Origin: PLOWO2-12-38-17 sp963709355
GTDB lineage: Bacteria > Planctomycetota > Brocadiia > Brocadiales > Brocadiaceae
NCBI GenBank assembly: GCA_963709355.1
Contig: CAVPVY010000005.1
Location: 124,001-188,000 of the forward strand
Reading direction: 5' to 3'
DNA: 64,000 nucleotides
Positions 34,667-44,700 of this stretch are shown piece after piece. Both the position numbers and the translations under genes were made by a program. Position 1 is the first letter of the stretch. Each line of letters begins with the position of its first letter. Below the pieces are notes generated by a model that saw nothing but the letters and a program-made list of their open reading frames with translations, was not told the origin of the DNA and searched no databases.

Positions 34667-34981
34667 ATGGTGCATTATACCTGTGATATGTGCGGAAGAC
34701 AATTGCTGGAAGACGAGGATTTTCGATATGTAGTAAGAATAGAGGTTTATACTGCATGCGATGCTGCGGAAGAAGCGGACGATGATGATACGGACGAAGA
34801 TATACATGGTTCGTCAGAAGAAAATGAACCAGGGAATTGCGACGAGAGACATCCTGAAATGTTTGATGGCGAAGACTATAAAGCATTTCGGTTCGATTTA
34901 TGCCCCAAGTGTCACGAGAAGTATCTGCAAGACCCGTTATTTTTAAAATCATGGAATCGTCTACATTTTTCTGAAAATTAA
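34667..34981 (+). CDS. Small zinc-ribbon-like protein
   Basis: 104 residues. The pair C-D-M-C-G (about 6-10) and a second pair C-P-K-C-H (about 79-83) suggest a split zinc ribbon with a highly acidic insert (E-A-D-D-D-D-T-D-E-D). A good SD (TTGGAGGG) lies 7 bases upstream. I do not recognise the family; a regulator or zinc-dependent adaptor is possible. It precedes leuC by 78 bases. Confidence 0.65.
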   Translation: MVHYTCDMCGRQLLEDEDFRYVVRIEVYTACDAAEEADDDDTDEDIHGSSEENEPGNCDERHPEMFDGEDYKAFRFDLCPKCHEKYLQDPLFLKSWNRLHFSEN

Positions 34982-35059
34982 GATTACTGACATTTACAGT
35001 TGCTTGCGTTTTCTAAATAGTCATTAAGACGAAGCAAACTACCATGCGAAAAACAAACT

Positions 35060-36328
35060 ATGGGAATGACAATAACAGAGAAGATAATTGCTGCACATGC
35101 TGGTCTAATGGAAGTGCATCCGGGTCAATTTGTTTATGCAGAGGTAGATGTTTGTCTTGGAAATGACATTACGGCTCCGATCGCTATTGAGGAGTTTGAA
35201 AAAGCCGGAATTAAGAGGGTTTTCGATTCAGAAAAGATTGTCTTAGTTCCTGACCACTTTACCCCTAACAAGGATATTAAATCCGCTCAGCAGTCGAAGT
35301 CTCTTCGCCTTTTTGCCGATAAACATCACTTGAGGCACTACTATGAGATTGGTAGAATGGGAATCGAACATGCGCTCCTTCCGGAGAAAGGAATTGTTGC
35401 GCCTGGTGATCTTGTAATCGGCGCTGATTCTCACACGTGTACTTATGGCGCGCTTGGAGCATTTTCAACTGGCATCGGAAGTACAGACCTTGCTGCGTGC
35501 TTTGCCACGGGTAAGGTGTGGCTAAAGGTGCCTGAAACGATTAGATTTGTTTATAACGGAAAGATAAGAAACTGGACATCTGGGAAAGATTTGATACTTT
35601 ATACTATTGGCAAGATCGGAGTAGATGGTGCTCTTTACAGGACAATGGAATTAACAGGCAGCGCCATTGCCAGCTTGCCGATGGATGACCGTTTTACAAT
35701 GTGCAACATGGCGATTGAGGCAGGAGCAAAAAACGGGATTATTTCACCTGATAAATATACGGAAGAATATATAAAGGGTAGGGTAACGAAGAAGCATAAG
35801 AATTATCAGAGTGACTCTGATTGTGAATATGCAAAAACGTATGAATTTAATGCCGATAAAATTTCACCACAGGTAGCATTGCCCAGTTTACCTGAAAATA
35901 CTAAGCCGGTGGAGGAAGTCTCCGGAATTAAGATTGATCAGGTGGTGATTGGTTCATGCACTAATGGCAGGATTTCAGATCTCAGGTTAGCAGCCCGGAT
36001 TCTAAAGGGTAAAAAGGTGCATCCATCAATCAGGTTAATTGTTATACCGGCGACACAAGAAATTTATAAACAAGCAGTAAAAGAAGGTATTGTGGAAATT
36101 TTTATTGACGCAGAAGCGGTGGTTTCAACGCCAACATGCGGTCCGTGTTTGGGAGGCCATATGGGTATTCTTGCGGAAGGAGAAAGGGCATTATCAACGA
36201 CAAATCGCAATTTTGTCGGTAGGATGGGACATCCAAAGAGTGAGATATATCTCTGCAGTCCTGCCGTTGCAGCTGCTTCGGCTATTACAGGAGAGATTAC
36301 ACCGCCTGATGATGTGAGTAAGAACTGA
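35060..36328 (+). CDS. leuC: 3-isopropylmalate dehydratase, large subunit
   Basis: 422 residues, the length of the aconitase-family LeuC/HacA subgroup. The [4Fe-4S] ligands are G-S-C-T-N-G (about 302-307) and P-T-C-G-P-C-L-G-G (about 362-370), plus the earlier S-H-T-C-T-Y-G. It isomerises isopropylmalate in leucine synthesis. The small subunit is not next to it; the two are split by a 1423-residue gene. A homoaconitase or related role cannot be excluded. Confidence 0.88.
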   Translation: MGMTITEKIIAAHAGLMEVHPGQFVYAEVDVCLGNDITAPIAIEEFEKAGIKRVFDSEKIVLVPDHFTPNKDIKSAQQSKSLRLFADKHHLRHYYEIGRMGIEHALLPEKGIVAPGDLVIGADSHTCTYGALGAFSTGIGSTDLAACFATGKVWLKVPETIRFVYNGKIRNWTSGKDLILYTIGKIGVDGALYRTMELTGSAIASLPMDDRFTMCNMAIEAGAKNGIISPDKYTEEYIKGRVTKKHKNYQSDSDCEYAKTYEFNADKISPQVALPSLPENTKPVEEVSGIKIDQVVIGSCTNGRISDLRLAARILKGKKVHPSIRLIVIPATQEIYKQAVKEGIVEIFIDAEAVVSTPTCGPCLGGHMGILAEGERALSTTNRNFVGRMGHPKSEIYLCSPAVAAASAITGEITPPDDVSKN

Positions 36329-36402
36329 TGGGAATTTGTGGTTAGTGATTAGATAGTTTAAAACAGATTTTTTGTATTGTATACCAGGAGATAGTTAGAA
36401 AT

Positions 36403-39400
36403 ATGTCACAAAAGAAATATATAGGTCTTGATATAGGTTCTGTAAGCGTTAAGGCTGTATTAATAAATGAAAATAAAGAAATCTTGGAAAACCACTATGT
36501 TCGCTCACACGGTCAGCCTGTCGAGACTTTAATTCTGGTTCTGAGAGATATGTTTAATCGGACTCATATTGACGATATTGATGGTATGGCTATTACTGGC
36601 TCTGGTGGTAAGCTGGTATCAGAACTAATGAGTATTGCCCTTGTCAATGAAGTTGTGGCGCATAGCAAGGCCGCAACGATCTTACATTCTGATGCACAGA
36701 CTATTATTGAAATCGGCGGCGAGGATTCCAAGCTTATGCTTATAGAGTACGATGAAACAACAGGGCAAGCGAAGGTAGTGGACTTTTCGATGAATACACT
36801 TTGTGCCGCTGGGACGGGTTCGTTTCTGGATCAGCAGGCAACAAGGCTTGGCATTGTTATAGAAAAAGAATTTGGTGAACTCGCATTAAAATCTAAAAAT
36901 CCTCCGCGTATCGCAGGGCGTTGCAGTGTATTTGCAAAGACAGATATGATTCATTTACAACAGGAAGGTACACCCGTGCATGATATTGTGGCTGGTCTTT
37001 GTTATGCTATGGCAAGGAATTTTAGAAGCAATATAGGTAAAGGCAAGGAATTTAACAAACCCATTGTATTCCAGGGTGGAGTAGCTGCAAATGCCGGTAT
37101 AGTTAAGGCATTTGAGGATATTTTAGAACTCAAACCGGGCGAGTTGATCATACCAAAGTATTTTAATGTAATGGGTGCAATAGGGTCGGTGTTTACTATT
37201 ATTGACAAGAACATACAGTCACCGTTCCGTGGCTTGAAGGAAATCGAGGAATATTTGAGGAGTCGTTCTGCAAAGGCTTCTAGCCTGGAGCCGCTCCATT
37301 GTAATAACTATAAAATTGTTGATGGAATCCATTCAATTGCTGGTAATGTAAAGATTGAGGTATACGTTGGGGTAGATGTGGGTTCAATCAGCACAAATAT
37401 AGTCGTCATAGATAAGTATAAGAATGTACTGGCAAGACGTTATTTAATGACAGCCGGAAGGCCGCTTGAGGCTGTAAAGCAAGGGTTATATGAAGTAGGA
37501 TTGGAAGTTGGAGATAAGGTAATAGTGTGCGGTGCTGGAACAACCGGTTCCGGACGTTACCTGACAGGAGACTTTATCGGTGCTGATATCGCAAAAAATG
37601 AGATTACCGCCCATGCTACTGCGGCTGCGAATGTAGATAAAAATGTTGATACTATTTTTGAGATAGGCGGCCAGGATTCCAAATATATAAGGTTGGAAAA
37701 TGGTGCTGTTGTGGATTTTGCCATGAATAAAGTATGCGCTGCTGGTACAGGTTCATTTCTTGAAGAGCAGGCAGAAAAGCTCAGTGTGAGTATCAAGGGT
37801 GAATTTAGTAAACGGGCGCTTTCATCGTGTTGCCCTTCCCACCTCGGTGAGCGATGCACTGTGTTCATGGAATCTGACCTTAATCATCACCAGCAACACG
37901 GGACAGCCAAAGAAGATTTACTGGCTGGTTTAAGTTATTCGGTAGTGTTGAACTTTATCAACAGAGTCGTTGAAGACCGAAAAATTGGAAATACAATCTT
38001 CTTCCAGGGAGGAGTTGCTGCAAATCGCGGAGTAAAGGCAGCATTTGAAAAGGTAACGGACAAAAAGATTATTGTTCCTCCTCACCACGATATCATGGGG
38101 GCTATTGGTTCTGCTATTATTGCCATGGAGGAGAGAACATGGCAAAAATCCAAGTTTAAGGGCTTTGATTTACGCCACAAAAGATATGAGCTCGCATCTT
38201 TTGTTTGTAAGGATTGTTCAAATATTTGTGAGATACGGCAGGTTAATATCGAAGGTGAAAATCCACTGCACTACGGGAGTCGTTGCGGTAAGTTTGATGA
38301 TGAAAGGTCGTTGAAGAAAGGAAGGCACTTACCAAGGCTTTTCAAGGAAAGAAAGGATGCATTATTTAACACCTTTAAGAAAAATAAGCCAGATAATCCA
38401 GTTGGGAAAACGGTTGGCATACCGCAGGTGTCTACATTTTATGACTTCTATCCAATGTGGAAGGCGTTTTTTACAGAACTTGGTTTTGATGTTGTCACTT
38501 CAAGCGATACAAATAAGGATATCGTATATAATGGCGTGGAAATAATTACGGCTGAGACATGTTTCCCGATTAAGGTGGCGCACGGTCACGTAGTGGATAT
38601 GCTGGAACGGGAGATTGATTATTTATTCCTTCCCAGTGTTATAAACCTAACGCACGTTAGCCAAAAACTCACGCACTCTTATGCGTGTCCTTACGTACAA
38701 TGCATTCCATATCTTGTCCGTTCTGCCGTTGATTTTGATGACAGGCGGTTTAAAGTTTTGTCTCCAGTGATTCATTTTGAGTATGGAGAGGAACATGTTA
38801 ACAAGACACTGCGTCAGCTTGCGAAGAGCATAGAAAGAACAGGAGATATTGTTGAGAATGCGATAAAGGCGGCACATGAAGCGCATCAGACTTTCAATAA
38901 AACGATGATAGCGCGAGGGGAAGAAGCCCTTGAAAAACTAGGAGAAAACGAAAAGGCATTTGTGCTTATCAGTCGTTCTTATAATGGGTGCGATACAGGC
39001 ATGAATCTTGGTCTTCCTGAAAAATTGCGCGATTTGGGTATTTTAACCATTCCACTTGATTTTCTGAAACTGAATATAGAAGAAGTTGCAAACGATTATC
39101 CAAATATGTACTGGAAGACGGGTCAGAGATTTCTTGCCGCAGCCAGAGTAATTTCTAGGGATAAGAGACTTTATCCTTTGTATATTACCAACTTTGGATG
39201 CGGTCCCGATTCATTCATAATGAAATTCTTTAATAAAGAATTGAGTGGGAAACCATGCTTGACCATAGAGATTGATGAGCATAGCTCTGATGTAGGAGCC
39301 ATAACCCGTTGTGAGGCGTTTATTGATAGTCTTAAGAATGTTAAACCAATTTCAGAAGTAAAGAAATTACGGGACGATGTTCCGTTTCACGAATTAAAAG

Positions 39401-40674
39401 AAAGAAAGAGGAGGACAATTTATATTCCATATATGTGCGACCATGGAAGGATGATTGCCGCATCAATGAGGGCAAACAATGTGCTTGCAGAGGCGCTGCC
39501 AATGGCAAATAAGCAGTCAGTTGACGTTGGCAGGCGATTTACTTCAGGGAAAGAATGTTATCCGGCTATTTTGACTACCGGAGACATAGTGAAAAAGGCA
39601 TTAAGCCCTGATTTTGATGCGGAGGCAAGTGCATTCTTCATGGCGACTGCTTCAGGTCCTTGCAGATTTGGTCAGTATAACAAGTTTCATCGTTTGGTAT
39701 TGGATGAGCTTGGATTCAACAATGTGCCGATATATACAATGGACCAGGGGGAGAATTATGGTGAAGATACAGATAAATTAGGCACGCATTTCCGAAAACG
39801 GGCGTGGAATGGCATTATGTATGTTGACCTTTTACAGAAGCTGCAAAGAGAGACAAGGCCTTATGAGATAAATAAGGGTGAAGCGGACAATTTATATGAA
39901 AGCTTTGTAAAAGAGGCAGAAGCGGTGCTTGAAAAACATAATAGTTTGGTTGAGCTTGCTATGGAGGCAGGGGCTGCCTTTTCAAAGGTAAAAGTTGACA
40001 GGATTAAACCCAGACCATTAATTGGTGTTATTGGTGAAACCTATGTTCGTTGCAATGAGTACGCAAATAATTTTTTAGCAAGGAATATTGAAAGATTGGG
40101 TGGTGAAGCATTTATCCCTCCATTTTCGGAATGGATTAATTATATAGCCCACTGCCGCAGGGAAGCTTGCGTATTTGAAAAGGATTATAAGGGCTTTCTT
40201 GGAGAATTTATTTCAGATATTGTCCAGCGTTACGATGCTTATAAGCTGACAAGGGTGTTCAAAGGCAGAATCAGACATTTTTTGAAGGATGCATCAATCA
40301 AGGACCTTATACGAAAAGGGAAACCATACATAGATGACTCTTACAAGGGCGACCCTGTGCTTAGCCTGGGGAAGGCTATTGAATATGCCGAGGAGGGATT
40401 TGACGGAATTGTTAATGTGATACCATTCCATTGTATGCCAGGGACGGTTGTAAATGGAGTACTGGAGAGGTTTCAAAAGGATTATGATGGGGTGCCGTGT
40501 TTGAAGTTATCATTTGATGGTCAGGAACAAACTAACGAAGAAACGCGACTGGAGGCATTTATGCATCAGGCTTACCAGAGAATGGAAAGCAGATTGAATT
40601 CACGTGTTACAAGAAGTCATAAAACAAATTCGGGAACAAGTCGTAAGGCATTAGTCTCTTCAGCGAGGATGTGA
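36403..40674 (+). CDS. Giant tandem acyl-CoA dehydratase activase (BadF/HgdC-like, DUF2229)
   Basis: 1423 residues. Two activase domains of the BadF/BcrAD/HgdC type (about 1-275 and 325-580) each have a D-I-G-S or D-V-G-S phosphate loop, a G-G-E-D/G-G-Q-D motif, and C-A-A-G-T-G-S-F. A DUF2229-type and HgdB-like region follows (about 670-1400) with conserved cysteines. Such activases use ATP to inject electrons into dehydratases with [4Fe-4S] clusters. The stop overlaps leuD by ATG-A-type coupling (GTGATG). An interesting but unproven link to leucine enzymes. Confidence 0.85.
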   Translation: MSQKKYIGLDIGSVSVKAVLINENKEILENHYVRSHGQPVETLILVLRDMFNRTHIDDIDGMAITGSGGKLVSELMSIALVNEVVAHSKAATILHSDAQTIIEIGGEDSKLMLIEYDETTGQAKVVDFSMNTLCAAGTGSFLDQQATRLGIVIEKEFGELALKSKNPPRIAGRCSVFAKTDMIHLQQEGTPVHDIVAGLCYAMARNFRSNIGKGKEFNKPIVFQGGVAANAGIVKAFEDILELKPGELIIPKYFNVMGAIGSVFTIIDKNIQSPFRGLKEIEEYLRSRSAKASSLEPLHCNNYKIVDGIHSIAGNVKIEVYVGVDVGSISTNIVVIDKYKNVLARRYLMTAGRPLEAVKQGLYEVGLEVGDKVIVCGAGTTGSGRYLTGDFIGADIAKNEITAHATAAANVDKNVDTIFEIGGQDSKYIRLENGAVVDFAMNKVCAAGTGSFLEEQAEKLSVSIKGEFSKRALSSCCPSHLGERCTVFMESDLNHHQQHGTAKEDLLAGLSYSVVLNFINRVVEDRKIGNTIFFQGGVAANRGVKAAFEKVTDKKIIVPPHHDIMGAIGSAIIAMEERTWQKSKFKGFDLRHKRYELASFVCKDCSNICEIRQVNIEGENPLHYGSRCGKFDDERSLKKGRHLPRLFKERKDALFNTFKKNKPDNPVGKTVGIPQVSTFYDFYPMWKAFFTELGFDVVTSSDTNKDIVYNGVEIITAETCFPIKVAHGHVVDMLEREIDYLFLPSVINLTHVSQKLTHSYACPYVQCIPYLVRSAVDFDDRRFKVLSPVIHFEYGEEHVNKTLRQLAKSIERTGDIVENAIKAAHEAHQTFNKTMIARGEEALEKLGENEKAFVLISRSYNGCDTGMNLGLPEKLRDLGILTIPLDFLKLNIEEVANDYPNMYWKTGQRFLAAARVISRDKRLYPLYITNFGCGPDSFIMKFFNKELSGKPCLTIEIDEHSSDVGAITRCEAFIDSLKNVKPISEVKKLRDDVPFHELKERKRRTIYIPYMCDHGRMIAASMRANNVLAEALPMANKQSVDVGRRFTSGKECYPAILTTGDIVKKALSPDFDAEASAFFMATASGPCRFGQYNKFHRLVLDELGFNNVPIYTMDQGENYGEDTDKLGTHFRKRAWNGIMYVDLLQKLQRETRPYEINKGEADNLYESFVKEAEAVLEKHNSLVELAMEAGAAFSKVKVDRIKPRPLIGVIGETYVRCNEYANNFLARNIERLGGEAFIPPFSEWINYIAHCRREACVFEKDYKGFLGEFISDIVQRYDAYKLTRVFKGRIRHFLKDASIKDLIRKGKPYIDDSYKGDPVLSLGKAIEYAEEGFDGIVNVIPFHCMPGTVVNGVLERFQKDYDGVPCLKLSFDGQEQTNEETRLEAFMHQAYQRMESRLNSRVTRSHKTNSGTSRKALVSSARM

Positions 40675-41165
40675 TGAAAGGTAAATGTTGGAAGTTTGGG
40701 AACAATATTAATACAGATGAAATAATTCCAGCCAGGTATTTAAATACCACTGATACAAAGGAACTGGCGTCTCATTGTATGGAAGACGCTGACCCTGGTT
40801 TTATGAAGAATGCAAAGCCGAACGATGTTATTGTGGCAGGGGAAAATTTTGGTTGCGGTTCATCACGTGAGCATGCGCCGATAGCAATCAAGGCTGCAGG
40901 GATGTCGTGCGTTGTTGCAAAATCCTTTGCGCGGATTTTCTTTAGAAATGCCATTAATATCGGATTGCCCATCTTCGAGTGTCCTGAAGCAGTGGAACAG
41001 ATTAAAGAAGGCGATGAGATAGAAGTCAATCTTGCTACTGGTGAGATTCTCAATAACACTTCAAGTAAACGGTTTAAGTTTGAACCATTTCCACCGGAAA
41101 TGCAGGAGATTATCAAATCGGGTGGATTAATGAATTTTGTGAAGAGGAAGATGAACGTTGCGTAA
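40671..41165 (+). CDS. leuD: 3-isopropylmalate dehydratase, small subunit
   Basis: 164 residues with a GTG at 40671 overlapping the activase stop; the ATG at 40674 is the alternative start. The motif F-G-C-G-S-S-R-E-H-A-P (about 59-69) is the substrate-loop signature of the swivel domain. It completes LeuC, 4.3 kb upstream in the same operon. GCGAGG lies just before the start. Confidence 0.9.
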   Translation: MMKGKCWKFGNNINTDEIIPARYLNTTDTKELASHCMEDADPGFMKNAKPNDVIVAGENFGCGSSREHAPIAIKAAGMSCVVAKSFARIFFRNAINIGLPIFECPEAVEQIKEGDEIEVNLATGEILNNTSSKRFKFEPFPPEMQEIIKSGGLMNFVKRKMNVA

Positions 41166-41208
41166 GCCGCAAATAGTAAAGACAAATTTTAATTTTTAGA
41201 ATAGAGTT

Positions 41209-42402
41209 ATGCAAACTTTAGAAGTTAAAAAAGGTATCCACTGGGTAGGCATCTTAAATGCCACCCTTAGGGTATTTGATGTAGTATTTGAAACTCGTTT
41301 CGGAACCACATATAATTCCTACCTTATACTTGCAGAAAAGCCCACACTTATTGATTGTGTTCATGAGAAGTTTACTACGGAATATCTTGACAAGCTTCGT
41401 TCATTAATAGACTTGAAGGACATCTGTTACATAGTTGTAAATCACACAGAGATGGACCACTCTGGCGCTTTAGGACATTTACTCAAAGAAGCCACAAATG
41501 CACAGATTCTGTCAACAAGGACTGCGTCTCTTTTTCTAAAAAACATCCTTCACCGGGATTTTAAGGAAAAGATGGTTGAAGACGGTGAGGTTATTAGCCT
41601 GGGCAATAAGAAGCTAAAATTTATACATGCGCCTTATTGGCATTGGCCAGATACAATGTTTACTTATCTTGAAGAAGACCGCATACTCTTTCCCTGTGAC
41701 GGATTTGCAACCCATTTTTGTGATGAGCGGATGTTTGACGATCGCATTGATGCCTTTTCTGAAGATTTCAGGCACTATTATGAACATATAATGGGTCCTT
41801 ACAGAAAGAAGATACTTGAAGCAATAGAAAAACTCAAAAATCTTGATATCCAGTTAATTGCGCCAAGCCATGGTCCTATCCTCCGTACTGACCCGCAAAA
41901 ATATATTAACGCCTATAAAGATTGGAGTACTCCCAAAAAGAATACAGGGAAGAAACAAATATTAATTTACTACGCCTCCATGTATGGGAATACAAAGAAG
42001 ATGGCGGAGGCGGTGGCAAAAGGCGCAACGACAGTTAACACCGAAGTTAAATTAATAGATGCCACAAAGGCTTCGCCTGAATTTATGAGATGCGAGATTG
42101 AATGTGCCGACGGTATATTATTTGGATCGCCTACGATAAATGGTGATGCGTTAAGGCCTCTCTGGGATATTATTGATATTATGTTCAGCGTTAATATTAA
42201 AGGCAAGAAATGCGCTACTTTTGGCACTTATGGCTGGAGTGGAGAGGCAACAAGATTAATGGAGGAAAGGTTAAAGGGACTCAAACTTAACGTTGTCCAA
42301 TCTCCGTTAAAGGTTAATTTTGTCCCTACCGATGAAGACTTAAAGAAGTGTTCAATCTTTGGTTATGACTTCGCAAAATCCCTGACAGTTCCCGCCATCT
42401 GA
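41209..42402 (+). CDS. Flavodiiron protein (FprA/ROO-type)
   Basis: 397 residues. The diiron lactamase domain has H-x-E-x-D-H (H-T-E-M-D-H, about 79-84), a later H (H-W-H) and D; the flavodoxin domain begins at I-L-I-Y-Y-A-S-M-Y-G-N-T-K (about 250). These enzymes reduce O2 or NO to water or N2O in anaerobes. It lies 43 bases after leuD and may be co-transcribed. Length normal. Confidence 0.9.
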   Translation: MQTLEVKKGIHWVGILNATLRVFDVVFETRFGTTYNSYLILAEKPTLIDCVHEKFTTEYLDKLRSLIDLKDICYIVVNHTEMDHSGALGHLLKEATNAQILSTRTASLFLKNILHRDFKEKMVEDGEVISLGNKKLKFIHAPYWHWPDTMFTYLEEDRILFPCDGFATHFCDERMFDDRIDAFSEDFRHYYEHIMGPYRKKILEAIEKLKNLDIQLIAPSHGPILRTDPQKYINAYKDWSTPKKNTGKKQILIYYASMYGNTKKMAEAVAKGATTVNTEVKLIDATKASPEFMRCEIECADGILFGSPTINGDALRPLWDIIDIMFSVNIKGKKCATFGTYGWSGEATRLMEERLKGLKLNVVQSPLKVNFVPTDEDLKKCSIFGYDFAKSLTVPAI

Positions 42403-42445
42403 TAATCTGGAATTTCAAATCTTTTTGTTGTATTTTTGTTACAAT

Positions 42446-42464
42446 GTTGTATAATTAATACAAC
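42446..42464. promoter_or_regulatory. Inverted-repeat operator overlapping the -10 of the XRE gene
   Basis: GTTGTAT and ATACAAC arms with a five-base spacer; TATAAT (42450-42455) lies inside it. The half-site GTTGTAT recurs at 42427. A likely self-repression site of the XRE regulator 20 bases downstream. GGAGGAGGG precedes the start. Confidence 0.6.
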
Positions 42465-42483
42465 ATGAAAGGAGGAGGGAAAT

Positions 42484-42858
42484 ATGGAAGATAAAAAATT
42501 ATTTGGTGAATTTTTCAAGGCACGCAGGATAGCTATTAAGAAAACTCTCAGACAGTTTTGCATCGAAAATGGATTGGATCCTGGCAATATAAGTAAGCTG
42601 GAACGGGGATTGCTGCCACCACCTCAAAGCAGAGAAAAACTTGAGGAATATGCCGGCTATCTCAAAATTAAAAAGGGTTCAGATGATTGGTATACTTTTT
42701 TTGATCTGGCGGCAGCGGAAACAGGAAAGATTCCAGAAGACATCATGGCAAAAGTAAAGATAGAGGATAAACTTCCAATACTTTTTCGAACACTACGAGG
42801 ACAAAAGGTATCTGACGAAAACCTTGAGGAATTAATCAAAATGCTTAGAGATGCGTAA
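42484..42858 (+). CDS. XRE-family DNA-binding regulator
   Basis: 124 residues. The helix-turn-helix T-L-R-Q-F-C-I-E-N-G-L-D-P-G-N-I-S-K-L-E-R-G is near residues 20-41; a regulatory tail follows. GGAGGAGGG is a strong SD. Together with the next gene it forms the XRE/ImmA pair common in mobile elements. It probably represses its own promoter through the inverted repeat at 42446. Confidence 0.82.
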   Translation: MEDKKLFGEFFKARRIAIKKTLRQFCIENGLDPGNISKLERGLLPPPQSREKLEEYAGYLKIKKGSDDWYTFFDLAAAETGKIPEDIMAKVKIEDKLPILFRTLRGQKVSDENLEELIKMLRDA

Positions 42859-42860
42859 AC

Positions 42861-43484
42861 ATGTCGAATGAAAATAATATAAAGGCACCTATTTTTTCTT
42901 ATGACGAAATCCGTAATCACGCAAACCACTTTTTAAAACAATACCATCCAAGCATTGAAATACCCGTTCCTATCGAGGAGATTGCTGAATTTCAAATGGG
43001 GCTTAATATAGTCCCAATTCCAGGATTACTTCGCACTTTTGATGTAGATGGTTTCACATCAAGTGACCTATCGAATATTTATGTAGACGAATTTACTTAT
43101 AGCTATCGCCCTGGTCGGTATAGATTTACCTTGGCGCACGAGGTTGGTCATATAATTCTTCATAGAGAAATTTATTCAAAAGCAAACTTCCGAAACATCA
43201 AAGAATGGAAAGACTTTATTAATTCGATTCCAGAGAAAGATCATAGATGGTTAGAATATCAGGCATACTCATTTGGAGGTTTAGTACTTGTACCTCGTGA
43301 ACATCTTATAAAGCTTACTGAATTTTATGTTAACCGTATTCAAGAGGAAGATATTTCGTTACGAGGAAATTGGGATTTTGCCTGGGATTTGATTGCCGCT
43401 CAATTAGCCAAGAACTTTGATGTATCATCCGATGTCATTGAGAAGCGTTTGAGTAAAGACAAGGTTATGAATTTGTATCAATAG
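42861..43484 (+). CDS. ImmA/IrrE-type metallopeptidase
   Basis: 207 residues. The zinc motif H-E-V-G-H in F-T-L-A-H-E-V-G-H-I-I (about 94-98) fits the family of peptidases that cleave XRE regulators. The gene begins 3 bases after the XRE stop. It likely inactivates the repressor under stress; the target is inferred from pairing. Confidence 0.85.
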   Translation: MSNENNIKAPIFSYDEIRNHANHFLKQYHPSIEIPVPIEEIAEFQMGLNIVPIPGLLRTFDVDGFTSSDLSNIYVDEFTYSYRPGRYRFTLAHEVGHIILHREIYSKANFRNIKEWKDFINSIPEKDHRWLEYQAYSFGGLVLVPREHLIKLTEFYVNRIQEEDISLRGNWDFAWDLIAAQLAKNFDVSSDVIEKRLSKDKVMNLYQ

Positions 43485-43523
43485 GCTTAAATTTAAACAA
43501 ACAAGGTACATAGCACAACAAAC

Positions 43524-44438
43524 ATGACGGAATCACAACACTATATTCCACAATTTTATCTAAGAGAATTTACCGATCCTGAAACCCCTAATGGCTATGA
43601 ACCATATGTGTGGAAATATGAACATGAATCTAAAAAGTGGAAAAAGAAATCACCCAGAAATATTGCATCGAAGCCAGATTTTTATTCATTTATTGATCAA
43701 AAAGGCAAGAGACGTGATGAAATTGAGAAAGGATTGTCTATTATTGAAGGTAAGACCGCTTCAATCTACAGGAATAAAATTTACAACAGACAATATCTAT
43801 CAGATCAGGAAAAGGCAACAATCGCCGAATTCATTGCGTTCATGGTTACTCGTGTTCCAAATTTTCATAACATAGTTGATTCTTTTACAACTGAAAGGGC
43901 AATAAGAATGGTGGAGATGTATAAGACCCGACCTGATGCAGCCAAAAAATTTAAAGAGGAGTACGAAAGGGATATCGGAAAGAAATTACCAGAAGAATTT
44001 GATGAAAGTTGGTTAGATCCATCGCGATATAAAATTAACGCAACAAAGAGTTTTATTCTAAAAATGATGGTTAGCCTATCAGAAATTGCAAAGATTATTT
44101 TCAAAATGAATTGGACTTTTGTTCATACTACAGAAAAGGCGTGGTTTATTACATCTGATAATCCGTTTAGTATGAGGAATCCCAAAAGTAATTCTCCGTG
44201 GTATGGTCACGGACTCATGTCTCAGGATATCGAGGTTACCATACCACTTTCTAAGCAAATATGCCTTCTTGCAACATGGAACAAAGGATTGTGTCCACAT
44301 ATTGATACATCACAACTGATGGTAGAAGAACTTAATCACGATAGAATTGTAGCATCGGATAAATTTATAATTTCTTCTCAAAATGATTTTATAGGTTCTC
44401 AATACCTAAAATATAAAACAGAAATGGCAGTATTATAA
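43524..44438 (+). CDS. DUF4238 protein
   Basis: 304 residues. The start Q-H-Y-I-P-Q-F-Y-L-R-E-F and the middle F-I-T-S-D-N-P-F are the DUF4238 hallmarks. DUF4238 proteins are common in accessory regions; their function is unknown. It lies 40 bases after the ImmA gene, so it is probably under the same XRE control and the effector gene of this module. The 261 bases after it (44439-44700) show only a weak 44-codon frame from 44484. Confidence 0.8.
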   Translation: MTESQHYIPQFYLREFTDPETPNGYEPYVWKYEHESKKWKKKSPRNIASKPDFYSFIDQKGKRRDEIEKGLSIIEGKTASIYRNKIYNRQYLSDQEKATIAEFIAFMVTRVPNFHNIVDSFTTERAIRMVEMYKTRPDAAKKFKEEYERDIGKKLPEEFDESWLDPSRYKINATKSFILKMMVSLSEIAKIIFKMNWTFVHTTEKAWFITSDNPFSMRNPKSNSPWYGHGLMSQDIEVTIPLSKQICLLATWNKGLCPHIDTSQLMVEELNHDRIVASDKFIISSQNDFIGSQYLKYKTEMAVL

Positions 44439-44700
44439 AAGATAATTTCTGTGCAAATTAAAAATATCAAGGAAAGAGTAAATATGAAAGATGATAACAT
44501 TTCTCAATACAGAAATGTCTCCACATGGACGAATGGAGTTTATATTAAAAATTTGCGTAAGTTGGGGTGGAAAGGCTTGACATTGCATTTCAGCTTTATG
44601 AAATGGCAATTAACTTGAGCGAACAGAATATAATAGAATCAAACCCGGGCATAACCTAGAAAGAACTGAATTGGATTTGAAATCCAGAAGACAACCGTTA

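Noticed and set aside
44484..44618. 44-codon frame after DUF4238 as a real gene.
   Set aside because: No clear family, weak context; possibly a fragment.
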